Assembly (NCBI RefSeq): GCF_963259705.1
Contig: NC_081844.1
Span: forward strand, 43,155,341-43,219,340
DNA from: Myotis daubentonii
Taxonomy: Eukaryota > Chordata > Mammalia > Chiroptera > Vespertilionidae
DNA length: 64,000 nucleotides
Reading direction: 5' to 3'
How positions within the stretch are numbered: the first letter of the stretch is position 1; each line of letters starts with the position of its first letter. Below, one piece after another: positions 24,851 through 36,375 of the stretch. The position numbers and the translations under genes were made by a program. The notes below the pieces were generated by a model, which saw only the letters and a program-made list of their open reading frames with translations, searched no databases and was not told the origin of the DNA.

Positions 24851-26640
24851 GACTGCAGGACAACTGACCTCTGCTCACCTGGCTCCTGCCAGGACTCTTG
24901 CTCATCCACATTCACATTTTGGACCAGTGTCTGGGGCTCCTTGCTCTGAAACAGCAGCAGCAGCTTGTCCAGAAACTCTCTGTTAATGACCACAGCCATG
25001 TTGATTTGTGGCAGGTTTTGTTGCTCTGCCACTAGGCTGCCAGAGTTTGCACTATTTCCTTCTCTTCTAGAATGAGAATGTCCTTAGATAGTAACTGGCA
25101 GGCAAAGCAGATATTTTCTGCTATCTCTGTCTTGTCCCCTGTGAGTACCCACACTTTGCTATTTTCTTGCTTGAGACACCATCCTGGAGCCTATGTTTAA
25201 CGGCTGTGGCTCCCAGATGCTGGAGATACTGCTCGATTTCCTCCTATACCTTGTGGAGGGTGTGGCCCTGGTTCTGAAGAAGGATGATGGCCTCCTGCTA
25301 CCACTTATGCCACTCCCGGTTTGTATCCACATGCACTTTTTTGCAGGCCTGGCATAGTATGCTCTGAGTTTGCTTCGCAAAGGAGGTTAAGGCCTCTACC
25401 TTGGTCCACTCTGTCAAGCCTTTCTCACAAAAGCAATCAAAGGTGACAAAGGCAGTGTCTGTGCCTTTGGTGTAGAGGTAGATGAGCTGTCGGGGTTTCA
25501 GACCAGCACTGACTCTCACTCTCAAAGCTGTTCAAGCCATTGTAACCAGGACTTTGTACACCCTCTCCTACCTGAGCTGCCTCACCGTAATACTGTCCTG
25601 CGTGCATGCCACGAGAACGTAGCTGTAATGCTGGGGCCTGTGTGATCAGCACCTTCTCATCAGGAAAAGCTGCCTGATAAAGTAGCTGGTTGCCCTTCTC
25701 CTGCACCATCACCATGTGGCAAGATGGTCAGCAGGTGCCAAAAGTTTGGCAACATCTTATTGCCCGCACATCGCTCAGGAGCCACACTTTTTTGGAAGAA
25801 TAGCTTCAAGTCAGCAAATTTATTCCAGATGTAGAAGTCTTCTTGCTATAGGGCCTCCTCCTCATTTGGGCGGTAGACAGTGCCATTGATGACAGTACTT
25901 CTTGAAGTCATGATGAACATGCCAGTCTTATTCTGGAAGATATAACCCACCTGGTTCAGCTATTCATTGAGGCTCATGCTGCAGGCTTTGGCAAGCATGT
26001 CCTGGGGCAGGTCGTCCTGGGGCATGTCCAAGTTGATGAGGATACTATTCCCCAGATAGATAGAATTCATCAATGATAAATGTGGCCATGAACGCCATGA
26101 CACTGTGCAGATTGGGAAAGCCCCAGAAATGAAGAATGACTCAGTGATCACAATGTATGTGTGTTTCTCAGAACTTCGTGTTGCTCCATGACCTTGAATT
26201 TTGTCACTGAAGCCCAAGTTCAAGACCATAGTGATCCACACCAGAGACATGAAGGTCAGAATCACCAGCCTGTCCATGAGACTGTTTACCTTTGGTCTCA
26301 TCAATGGAACTTGCCACAGCTCCTCATGATCTTTGTGTCAAAACTGGCTTTGATGATTATTCTGTAGCAGGTGACTATGTTTTGGATCCTACAGCTATGT
26401 AGGAGCATGTTGCCACTATCTGGGGAATACTTCTACCCTCCCACCTCAGGTGCCCTATAAAGTGGTGTGTCCAACTTTTGGGTTCCTCACAAACCTGTCC
26501 TTGTCAGTTCCTCAAAGGTCCTCTCCTGTTGCACCTTGGGGCTGTCTCGTGAGTGTGATGGAGTCCGTGTTCTACAGCAATAACTCCATGCTTTTCACCT
26601 GGATCCCAAGGGACTGCCACGACAGAGACATGTGCCTGTC
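24850..26640 (-). pseudogene. ATP8B3-like array, unit D
   Basis: The P-site reads FQNKTGM, so Asp has become Asn. INGTVYRPNEEEAL is shared with unit B. It contains the block at 25,420-25,710 almost identical to unit B. The N-domain remnant reads KQTQSILCQACKKVH. Confidence 0.8.
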
Positions 26641-28430
26641 CTGCAGGGCATCTGTCCTCTGTTCACCCAGATCCTGCCAGGACTCTTGCTTGTCTACATT
26701 CACATTTTGGACCGGCTACCGGGGCTCCTTGCTCTGGAACACCAGCAGCTTGTCTGGGAACTCTGTGTTAATGACCACAGCTGTCTTTACCTTTGTCAGG
26801 TTTTGTTGCTCTCCCAGTAGGCCGTCAGGGCCCAAACTATTTCCTTCTTCTCCAGAATGAGCATTATCTTGGACAGCAGCTGTCAGGCAAAGTGGATATT
26901 TTCTGCTGTCTCTGGCTTGTCCCCTGTGAGTACCCATATTTTGATGTTTCCTTGTTTGAGACACTAGATGGTTTCAAGGACACTGTCCTAGAGCCTGTGT
27001 TTAGTGGCTCTCTGCCACTGGAGATTCTGTTCTATCTCCTCATACATCTTGTGCATGACATTACCCTGGTTCTGAAGAAGGATGCTGGCCTCCTGGTTCT
27101 GCACACCACTCCTGATGGGTATCCTTGTCTACTTTTTTGCAGGCCTGGCACAGCCTGCTCACAGTTTCCTTTTCAAAGGAATTAAGGCCTCTTGTCGTCC
27201 ACTTTGTCAAGTCTGTCTCACAATAGCAATCAAATATGGCAGGCAGAATCTGGGCCTTTGGAGAAGAGGTAGATATTGCTGTCGGGGTTTTAGATTAGCA
27301 CTGATATCTGCTTTCGGATGCTGTTGAAGCCATCATGGCCAAGACCTGTAACTCCCATTCCTCCCCCGGCTCCATTATGGTTGATCCTGCCCTATGTGTG
27401 TACCAAGAGCACATAGCCAAAATTCTGATGCTGTTACCAGACCGGCTTATCAGAGGAAGCTGCCTAGTACTACAGCTGGTTGTCTTTCTCGGGCACCATC
27501 TTTGTGTGGCAGATGGCCAGCAGGTGCCTGAACTCTTGCACCATCCTGTCCTTGTTGCTGTGTACATCACTCAGGAGCTTAGCATTTTGGAAGAGCAGGT
27601 CCCATCAGCACATTTGTTCCAGAGGTAGGTGTTCTCCTTCACATAGGGACTCCTCCTCACCTGGGCAGTAGACAGTGGCATTGATGCAGCACTTCTTAAA
27701 GGCCATGATGTGCTGTGTGAGCATGCCTGTCTTCTCTGAGAAGATGTACCCTACCTGGCCCACCTTGTCATTGATGCTGGTGCTGTGGGATTTGGCAGGC
27801 AAGTCCTAGGGCTCATGGTTTATCTGCATGTCCGAGTTGGTGAAGATGCTATTCTCCAGATAGATGAATTCATCTATGATGAACATGGCCATGGGCTCTA
27901 TGATGCTGTGCAGGATAGGGAAGCCCCTGAAGGTTTGGTGGTCACACTGTACATGTGCTCCACAGACACATGATGGTGGTTGCATGGCTTTGCATTTTAT
28001 TACCTTGTCCCAAAAGCCCAAGGTGAATGCCATAGAGATCAGCACCGGGGACATGAAGGTCAGGATCACCAGTCTGTTCAGCGGACTGTCTACTCCGGTC
28101 CTCTTCAGAGGGACTTTGCCACAGTTCCTCATGATCTGTGTGTCAGAACTGGCTTAGATGAGTATTCTGTGTCAGGTGTCTGTGTTTGAGTTTTACAGCC
28201 GCGTTATAGCACATTGCCACTGTCTGGGGAATATTTTTTGCCTTCCCACTGTGGTTGCCCCATAAAGAGGTGCATCTGATTTTGGGTTTCTCACACACTT
28301 GACCTTGCCAGTTCCATGAAGACCTGCCACACCATACCTCAGGGCTGTCCTGTGGGTGTTGGAATCCTTGTTCTGGTGCACCAACCACTTGCTGCTCAGC
28401 TGGATTCCTAGTGATTACCACGTCAGAGAG
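26640..28430 (-). pseudogene. ATP8B3-like array, unit E
   Basis: The P-site reads SEKTGMLT (Asp to Glu), followed by [30 protein letters not shown] and LVILTFMSPVLISM mark the A-domain exit and TM3. Closer to units A and C than to B and D at the P-site. Confidence 0.8.
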
Positions 28431-29040
28431 ATGCGGCTGGCCTACAGGATGTCTGTCTTCTCACTTGGCTCATGCCAGGACTCTTGCTCATCCACATTCG
28501 TATTTTGGACCAGTGCCTGGGGCTCCTTGCTCTGGAACTCAGCTTGTCCAGAAACTCTCTGTTAATGACCACAACCATGTTGACCTGTGGCAGGTTTTGT
28601 TGCTCTGCCAGTGGCCTCCAGTGCCCGCACTATTTCCTTCTCCTCCAGAGTGAGAATGTCCTCGGACAGTAGCTGGCAGGCAAAGCAAATATTCTCTGCT
28701 GTCTGGTTTGACCCCTGTAAGTACACTTTGATATTTTCTTCCTTGAAACACTGGATGGTGTCAAGGTCGCCATCCCAGAGCCTCTGTTTAATGACTATGT
28801 CTCCCAGCACCTGGAGGTTCTGCTCTATTGTCTTGTACACCTTATGCAGGGTGTGGCCTAGTTCTGAAGAAGAATGCTGATCTCCTGGTGCTCCTGGAAC
28901 CACTCTCCATAAGTATCCTCATCCAACATTTTGCAGGACAGGCACAGCGTGAGCACGTTTTGCTCAGGAGAGGAGGTTAAGGCCTCTTCCAGGGTCCACT
29001 TTTCAAGCCATTCTCATACCAGCAATCAAAGATGACTTCT
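28430..29040 (-). pseudogene. ATP8B3-like array, truncated first unit F
   Basis: The 5'-most piece on the minus strand starts inside the N-domain (LTLCLSCK, then an [23 protein letters not shown] stretch near 28,700-28,630) and runs into the linker before unit E. Its 5' boundary at about 29,040 meets AT-rich non-coding DNA with no sign of the missing N-terminal half. Confidence 0.78.
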
Positions 29041-29149
29041 CTTGACTTTTCTTTCATGTATTTCTAAGAAAATTTTTATGTCCAGTGTCCTTTTAGGTGA
29101 GATTTGGGTAATATCAGTATGCTTCTATTAAAGTGTTATTAAAACTTTT
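29041..29149. other. 5' flank of the ATP8B3-like array
   Basis: AT-rich DNA, nothing recognised; no copy of the left-flank sequence that would mark a target duplication. Confidence 0.4.
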
Positions 29150-29745
29150 ATATGGTCTGAGTATTTGCATTCTCCTCCATAGCCCCAATTTATATATTGA
29201 ATTTTTAATGCCTGATATGATGGTATGATCAGGTCAGGCCTTGGGCCATACCTACCTAGCTCATGAGATTCCACCCCTCATGAATAGGATTAATGCTTTT
29301 ATAAAAGATATGCCACAGAGCTCTCATGGCATTTATTTATTTATTTATCCTCACCCAAGGATATTTTTCCATTGATTTTTACTGAGAGTAGAAAAGAGAG
29401 GGAAAGACAGAAAGAAACATCAATGTGAGAGAAACACATTGATTGGTTGCCTCTTGCATGAGCCCTGACCAGGCCCCAGGCCGGGGAGGAGCCTGCAACC
29501 AAGGTACGTGCCCTTGCCTTGAATGGAACCTGGGACCCTTTGGTCCACAGGCCAATGCTCTATCCACTGAACCAAACGGGCTAGGGCTCTCATGGCTTTT
29601 GCACCACAGCAAAAATTGCTTAAAAAGAGGGCCCTCACCCAACTTTCAAGATCAAGTTCCTGGCCCCTTGTTCTTAAACTTCCTGCCTCCAAAACTGTGA
29701 GAAATACATCTTTTTGTTTGTTTATAAGATACCCAGTCTGTGGTA
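29150..29745 (+). mobile_element. MaLR-type LTR remnant, split by a SINE
   Basis: ggtctgagtatttgcattctcc ... gattaatgcttttataaaag ... and after the SINE ctgcctccaaaactgtgagaaatac, then gatacccagtctgtggtat. The same family as the element at 32,345-32,696. Confidence 0.55.
29341..29585 (-). mobile_element. Bat SINE inside LTR
   Basis: Begins atttatttatttatcctcacc, ends accaaacgggctaggg. 11-bp duplications gctctcatggc at 29330-29340 and 29586-29596. Confidence 0.9.
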
Positions 29746-30191
29746 TCCTATATAATAAAAAGGTAATATGAAAATTGACTGTCACACCCTCCCACAAGAT
29801 GGCCACCCCCATAGGGGCATAAGATGGCCACCACAAGATAGCAGCAGGGAAGGGCATTTGGGGGGTGACCAGGCCAGCAGGGGAGGGCAGTTGGAGACAA
29901 CCAGCCTGGCAGTGGGGGGGCAGTTGGGGGTGAACAGGATGGCAGGGGAGCAGTTAGGTTTCAATCAGGCTGGCAGGAGAGTGGTTAGTGGGTGATCAGG
30001 CTGGCAGGGGAGTGGTTAGGGGCAATCAGGCAGGCAGGCAGGTGAGCGGTTGGGAGCCAGCAGTCCCGGATTGTGAGAGGGATGTCCGGCAGTAGGACAT
30101 CCCCTGAGGGGTCCTGGATTGGAGAGGGTGAAGGCTGGGCTGAGAGACACCTCCCCCCCCAGTGCATGAATTTCATGCACCGGGCCTCTAG
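29746..30191 (+). mobile_element. HeliBat-type Helitron (non-autonomous)
   Basis: Starts TCctatataataaaa after an A; ends with the hairpin gtgcatgaatttcatgcac and ccgggcctCTAG before a T. No target duplication, as expected. The interior has loose ~40-bp repeats with ggcagg and gcagttggg words. Confidence 0.9.
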
Positions 30192-32050
30192 TTTTATAAC
30201 AGTCCAAACAGACTTACCACTGGAAGACAATTTGCCATTAGCTATTTTAACAAAGAATGAAACTTGGCGACCATAGTGTGTATTTGCATGGTAGCCATTA
30301 CCAATCCAGCTTTTGTCCTGAAGAAGAAGATTTCCCAAGCTATTTAATAATATATATTATTGTCTGGGTTAATTACACCATTAATCCAGAGGAAAGAAGG
30401 AAATCTATTCAATTAAAGACAAGTGTAATTTTGTACAATTAATCATAATCTTCTTAAGGGAAATAAAAGTAATTTGTTTTTAGTAAGAGGGAGTCTATAA
30501 TTATTCATGAGAGTGGAAAACTCACTTATTAATACATCATGTTTACTTTGAATGTGGTGACATATGTTGCAGTTTTGCTGTTAGTCTTTGGCCTGAAAAA
30601 GCATGTGCTAAGTCTTGTCATTTCTGGTTCTGATCATCTGTTTTGATGACAGATTAAAAATGCAGTTTGGTGTTTCAGTACATAAATCTCAAATAATCAT
30701 CCCAAGAGAAGTGCACCAAACCCTCAGAGAGCTTTCCAACAAGAGACGATGACACTTAATAAACTCGGATTCGTGATGTGACTTGTCACTGGTTCAGCCG
30801 GAAGGAGCAGGAGAATGTCACGGTTGCTACAGTGACCACTCGGAAGTTGTGTTCTATAAATCTGGACAATCAACTTCTGGAAACTCGCCCCTAGGATGAG
30901 GATACAGTGTGTGTCAGCCATGTATCTCGAAAACCTTTGATTATTGGGGCTATGATTTAGGCAGCAGACATTTTTCTTGTGCACAGAAACAAGCATGGTG
31001 TTCCTCAATTCCTACCTCCCTGGACCTGAGAGATCTAAGTCCTTCATAAAACTTTATAGTCAGCTCTCTTAAAACATCTATTTCACAGTGAATCACGTAC
31101 TACTTTTGCATTTTTGTTCCATTTCACATTTTTATTTTTGTCTTTCCTATGAAAGCTGAATGCAGTTGAAACATTAGCTTATGTGGCAATGAAGGAAAAC
31201 TTTCTAACATCATTGTTCATTTGTGAGGTGGGAAGAGCATAGCTCTAGCAGCCAGGGCAAGAACTGAAGCCTCTGGTCGCAGTTCACCCACCACTTATTA
31301 GCTCTGTGTCTGTGAGAAAGTTACCTTAATCTCAATAGGCTTCACTTTCCTTGTGCATAAAATTATGTCTTCTTTTTCACGACTGTTGTGCATATTAAGT
31401 CAAAGTATCAGCGTGGGCAGTTAGAGTTATTAATATAAGAAAGCAAAAGAAAAATAACTTTCATAAACTGGGAAGCAGGTACAAATAACAGAACAGAATT
31501 TCTATCTAGCTTACTGCTAAATAGACCCATTAACACATTCTCAGGACGGGACAGGAAACCTCCTTAGAAATGCCAAAAGCCAGGTCAGGGTGCTGGGTGG
31601 AAGGAAATTCCTCCACTAGGTGCATGCTGAGTAAGAACTAGATGATGTAATGAAACTTTTGGACATGCGGTAATGGGAGTCAGAGTGAGGAGACAGAGGG
31701 GCAGGGCCTAGTGAGGGAGCACTCAGAATGGTAACTGGATTGGATGGAGGACATGAAACCCCAATAGAATTTACTGGGAGGAGGGCCCAATCCAAGCCCG
31801 TGAAAAGTTATAAGTTTAGGTTGGATAACTTAATGGTTCTGCCACTTCCTTTACCTAAACCAAGAAGATATATGGAGGATGAACAAAAGTCTGGTGACAG
31901 TGCTTCTGGAGCCTGCCCACCCTCTTGTTCCCCAAAGATGTATTAGTTCCCCTTAATTTACAATAAAATTTTATCATGTTTAAACTTTTCCACGCGTGCA
32001 TTAACCAGCAGCGCTTTGCAGCTTGGTTGTAGAGAAGAAAGCAAACGGTT
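30192..32050. other. Non-coding spacer
   Basis: No convincing gene. A segment at 30,700-31,020 looks less repeat-like but shows no recognisable protein. An AATAAA near 31,962 may belong to an unrecognised LTR. Confidence 0.45.
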
Positions 32051-32344
32051 GCAATGTATTAGCCTGCTGGGGCTGCCATAAAATAATCCTATAGACTGGA
32101 TGGCCTAAATAATAGGTATTTACTATCTCAGAGGTCTGGAGGCCTAGAAGTCCAAGGTCAAGATGCTGTCATGATTTGTATCTGGGGCGATCTTTCCTCC
32201 TGGATTGCCGATGGCTGCCTTCTCGCTATGTCCTCACATGGCCTTTCCTCTGTGTGCACACAGGGGGAGAGAGAAAAAGAGGGAGCTCTCTGATCTCTTC
32301 CTCTCCTTATAATGACACCTGTCCTATGGGATCAGGGCCTCACC
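32051..32344 (-). mobile_element. MaLR LTR, outer element part 1
   Basis: tgtattagcctgctggggctgcc ... ggtctggaggcctagaagtcc ... tcctcacatggcctttcc ... gggcctcaccctta. It continues at 32,697 after a nested element. Confidence 0.65.
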
Positions 32345-32696
32345 CTTACTGTAGACTGAATATTTGGGTCTCCCCACAATTCATCTGCTGAAATCCCAAT
32401 CCCCAGTGTGATGGGATTAGGCAGTGAGGCTTTGGGGAGGTAACTAGGGCCCGAGGGCAGAGCCCTTATGAATGGGATTAGTGCTCTTATAAAAGAGACC
32501 CCAGAGAGCTCCTTTGCCCCTTGTGCAGTGAGAGGTTATAGTGAGAAGAACCAGGAAGAGCATCCTCACCAGACACCGAATCTGCCAGTGACTTGGTCTT
32601 GGACTTCCCAGCCTCCAGAGCTGTGGGAAATAACTGTGCTGTGAATAAGCCATCCTGCATTTTGTTACAGAAACCAAAATGGACTCAGACAGCTCT
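32345..32696 (+). mobile_element. MaLR-type LTR nested in the outer LTR
   Basis: gactgaatatttgggtctcccc ... atgaatgggattagtgc ... acttcccagcctccagagctg ... ggactcagacag. Opposite orientation to the element it interrupts. Confidence 0.6.
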
Positions 32697-32800
32697 AATG
32701 ACCTCATCTAATCTTAACTAATTTTCCTTAAAGGCTCAATTCCAAAGGCAGTCACATTGAGGGTTGGAGCTTCTACACAGTTTAGTTCATACACATGAAT
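32697..32800 (-). mobile_element. MaLR LTR, outer element part 2
   Basis: taatgacctcatctaatcttaact ... ccaaaggcagtcacattgaggg completes the element begun at 32,051. Confidence 0.6.
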
Positions 32801-33930
32801 CACAACTGGCAACCTACTTTAAGTAAAAGTTTGTGTGTGTGTCCGATAGGCCCAGGTTTCTACTCTGCATAAATATTTAATCAAAATCCAAGCTGGGGAT
32901 GGGTCTCTGAAGCCTATGGATAAGGAACAGAAAGTAGTGATCATTAAAATGAGGTCCCCACAGTCCCATATGTGTAATATAGAAATGCAGAAGCCCTTAC
33001 ATTTCAGTTCAGTTTCAAATATTAAAACCACACATTGTAGATTCTGGCTTTCCTAGATGAACTTGGAAGAGTGAGAATGTGCAGAGCCCAAGTGCAGTCA
33101 AGGGTGCCAGGAGGAGTCTGTTAGGAGGTGGCATGTCTTGGCCATGCCAGGGCCCTGCTAAAAATCTGCCCATCCCAGGAGTCACAGGGCCAGGATGAGG
33201 AATGCTCACTTAAGTCTGGGAAACACAGCAGGTAAATTGAGAGCCAAATGAGACAGTGCAGCCAGAAGGTGCTGAAGAAGCCAAGAGGTGGAAATGGAAT
33301 GGCAGGATGGGATCAAAGGATTGAGGCTAGCTTCAGAACCAACTCTGGGAACATTGAGTTCTCTTATGTGTAGGATGGCAAAAATACTAAACAGAGGGCT
33401 TGATCTTGGCAGATAAAAAAAAGGAGTTTCATGAAATTTCAGGCATTATACTCTTTCACCGCACTTCCTGATGAAATGTCCAAGCTAGGTGATCTCATCT
33501 AGGAATAATACTAACCCTACTTTGACTAATGGTCTTTTTCATCATTACAAGTGAAATTTTAAATTAGGATTTTATTCTTTATATATAAATTATGCCATCT
33601 TGTAATATATTGATGAGTAGTATCTATAGTTACTTTTTTGTAATATTTCTTGGCTATTATTCATTTACTCAATGAACATTACATCCTCAAAGAATTATTC
33701 TCTGACCTGAGACCCCACTTTGGATCAAAGCCCCCAGTCATGCCCTCTCCTAAAAGCCTACACTTCTCCTTTATAGGCCTTCTCACTATTGCAATTAAAT
33801 AGTAATTGCATGATTAATTGTTTAATGTCTTTCTTCCCTGCCAGATTATTTCCCCAATGAAAACAGGAACCAGGTCTGTTTTAATAATAGCCATATCTGA
33901 CATGGGTTCTTGCCCATAGCAATACATTTT
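32801..33930. other. Non-coding spacer
   Basis: No gene or clear repeat recognised; a short MIR-like tract around 33,340-33,540 is possible but not supported. Confidence 0.4.
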
Positions 33931-34148
33931 GTAAAAAAAATTTTATTTAAATTTCTTGATTTCAGAGAGGAAGGGAGAAGGAGAGATAGAAACATCAGTG
34001 ATGGAAGAGAATCATTGATTGACTGCCTCCTGCACGCCCCACACTGAGGATCAAGCCAGCAACCCAGGCATGTACCCTGACTGGGAATGGAAACGTGACT
34101 CTTGGTTCATAAGTTGACGCTCAACCAGTGAGCCATGCCAGCCGGTCT
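33931..34148 (-). mobile_element. Ves-type SINE
   Basis: Reverse SINE ending ccagtgagccatgccagccgg. Imperfect flanking duplication agcaatacatttt / agcaaaacatttt. Confidence 0.88.
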
Positions 34149-35500
34149 TAGCAAAACATTTTTAAAAAATGAGTTCTTTCATTCACTCATTTATTCATCC
34201 ATTAGCTAATGTTTTTGTATTCACAAGCCCTAGAAACTGTAAACTATAAACAGGGAAGCAAAAATTAATGCGCTTGCATTCAAAAAGTTCACAATTTAGT
34301 ACAGAAAGTTCCTCTTGAGAACCTGATGACATCTGCCATGTTTACAGATCCCTGGAAGTCTACTCACTATCTTCCTAAAACTCTTTACATTCTGAAATCA
34401 GAATCCCCTTCTGAAAGGCAGACTTGAAAACACGTACAAGGTAAGGGGAGGAATGGAGGAGGGCATCAGCATGTCCTGCTGTGGCTCAGAAAGGGCTTCC
34501 ACTGGAAATGAGGCGATTTCACCAGGAGAAGTGGGAGCATCAGAGGTTAAGGAACACAGTGTTTCTTTGGAAAAACATGGAGGCGTGAAAGAACATTCTT
34601 ACCTTGTAAAGATGGGAATGTGTGACTGGGAAGAAGTTGGGTGGGGAGGAATAGGGAGAAGTCAGCAGAGGATACTGTAGAGGTAACTAAATCTAACTAG
34701 ATCAGGGGGGACTTTGCTTCATCCTGGGCTTGAGGAATGTTTTGTTGTTGTTTGTTTGTTTGAATTGCAGGGTGTTATTCAGGGAGTGACAGGATGAGTC
34801 TTGTAGTTTAGAAGGAGCCCCCTGGTGGTGGTGTTGAGGGCCCATTGGAGCCTGCAGACCAGCTGTACTAGCCCCAAGGCCTGAGCAAAGGTTAGACACC
34901 GGGATTTAAGGAGAGGGTAGAGGCTGGAGTGATATTTAGGAAGGAGAATCAGCAGAGCTCTGTGGAGTGGATGTGGAGTGTGTGAGAGAGGGTAGGGATA
35001 AACTCCACATTTTGCCTTAGGCAATTGAGTGCATACTGGTGGTAGGTTAAGTCTCCTTGGGCAGCCTCTTTGGCACGAGTGCCAACTCATCAAAATGAAA
35101 GTGCCCGTGGACACTTTTCATTCAAAATGCAATAAGCGGTTGTAAATGCTAAAACACACATTCCTTACAACTTAGACTACACGGCAGACTGGAGTGAGGA
35201 ATGTCGAGAAAACCAACACTGTGTGTGACTCGCAGAAGGTGTATCTGTGCAGTCACACCGAGGCAGCGTCCTGATCTTTTTTCTTGCAATGACAGCATGG
35301 GCTGCATTGAGCAGATAGGTTTACCACATGCAGTCTGGGCACTGTGGGTTATCATTTCTGATGAATAAAATTTTCAAAAGATTTGGATTTTGGGGATTAT
35401 AATTCTTAGTTTATGATATAACTATCTGTGGAAGGTTCAGCCTACTTACCTTTAGCTGCAGTTTCAAACTTCATCTACTAAGATAATGGGCTTTCAATTA
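34149..35500. other. Non-coding spacer
   Basis: Short open frames (for example 34453-34680 and 34779-35114) show no family resemblance or splice context. A (gttt)n tract lies near 34,745. Confidence 0.45.
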
Positions 35501-35501
35501 A

Positions 35502-35570
35502 AATTTTTTGTTGTTGTTAATCCAACTGGAGGATAATTTTCCATTGATTTTAGAGAGAGTGTAAGGGGAA

Positions 35571-35633
<63 letters not shown>

Positions 35634-36274
35634 CATCCATGTGAGAGAGCCACAGTAATTGGTTGCCTCCTGCATCTGCCCCAAAGTCATAGCAATAGTG
35701 ATAATGATAGGAAATAAGTGGAGAGTGTTACAATGTTATAGCAATATAGAATAATTAAAGAGTGTTATAGGAAATGTAGAAAATCAGCTTGTACTCTGGT
35801 TAACACCTGTGTGATGACGTATGTTACTGATAGCCACCTGGACTGCCGTAGGTCAGAACAGCCTTAAAAACGGGTCTCTGACTTTAGACATCGATCATCC
35901 TCTTGGTCCACGCTCCACGCTGCCTTGCTCCACGCTGGACGGCAGAAGAATGGCCGAACCTCCGATTGTGAGACTCCGGTCACCCTCCTCCCGCTGTCTT
36001 TGGGTGGCTGGCCACCTGGTTGGGTTGACTCAGTGGGAGGAGGGCGACCGAAGTCTCGCGCGGAAATTTTTCTACATTTCCTATAGCACTCTAATTATTT
36101 TCTATTGCTATAACATTGTGACACTCTCTACTTATTTCCTATCATTATCACTATTACTATGACACCCAACCAGGCAGGGAACCTGCAACCCAGATACGCC
36201 CCTTGACCAGAATCGAACCCAAGACCCTTTGGTTTAAGGGCCGACACTCTAACCACTGAGCATGTCAGCCAGGG
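35502..36274 (-). mobile_element. Bat SINE interrupted by a 476-bp TIR element
   Basis: SINE parts at 35,502-35,686 (with a ~50-bp (ga)n) and 36,163-36,274 (tRNA-like head, aaccactgagcatgtcagcc). Flanking duplication around tcaatta. Confidence 0.85.
35687..36162. mobile_element. Unclassified element with ~97-bp terminal inverted repeats and GC-rich cargo
   Basis: tcatagcaatagtgataatg at the left pairs with cattatcactattactatga at the right; the inverted match extends about 97 bp with a few differences and small gaps. The interior 35,785-36,064 is much richer in G+C and CpG (for example cgaagtctcgcgcgg) than the AT-rich arms. The target duplication is not clear, so the superfamily (hAT, MULE-like or other) is open. 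Confidence 0.8.
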
Positions 36275-36289
36275 CTCAATTAATTTTGA

Positions 36290-36375
36290 AATAGCCGCTT
36301 TATTGAGATATAATTACATACCTTATAATTTACCCACTTAATGTATACAATGCTTTCAATTAATTTTTCATATTT
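36290..36375. mobile_element. Short L1-derived fragment
   Basis: ctttattgagatataattacatacc is a common L1-derived word; nothing else to bound it. Confidence 0.45.

Larger units (their letters stand above)
17245..29040 (-). pseudogene. ATP8B3-like P4-ATPase retropseudogene with tandemly amplified core
   Basis: Read on the minus strand, the region shows fragments of a class I P4-ATPase in all frames, with no introns. Best matches are to ATP8B3, a testis-biased aminophospholipid flippase: KCCINATVY after the phosphorylation site, TYLWNKCADGK, REFWHLPAICH, YQAAFPDE, WVLTGDK and [17 protein letters not shown] motifs, then GQEGMQAV, QPLYEGWFL, YIGLF-QD, TSLVNFFMTLWIS and a SFWLF-SP-TF tail. Stops and frameshifts are frequent. 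The part from the A-domain end through TM3-4, P-site, N-domain and following linker occurs repeatedly, about 1.8 kb per unit; only the last unit continues into TM5-10 and the C-terminus. Lack of introns and an A-rich end point to a processed origin. The nearest relatives ATP8B1, 8B2 and 8B5 are less likely from the tail match. Confidence 0.85.

Noticed and set aside
17990..29040. Functional multi-unit flippase gene or ordinary satellite
   Set aside because: Stops, frameshifts and lost catalytic Asp rule out function; clear ATPase homology and few copies argue against an ordinary satellite.
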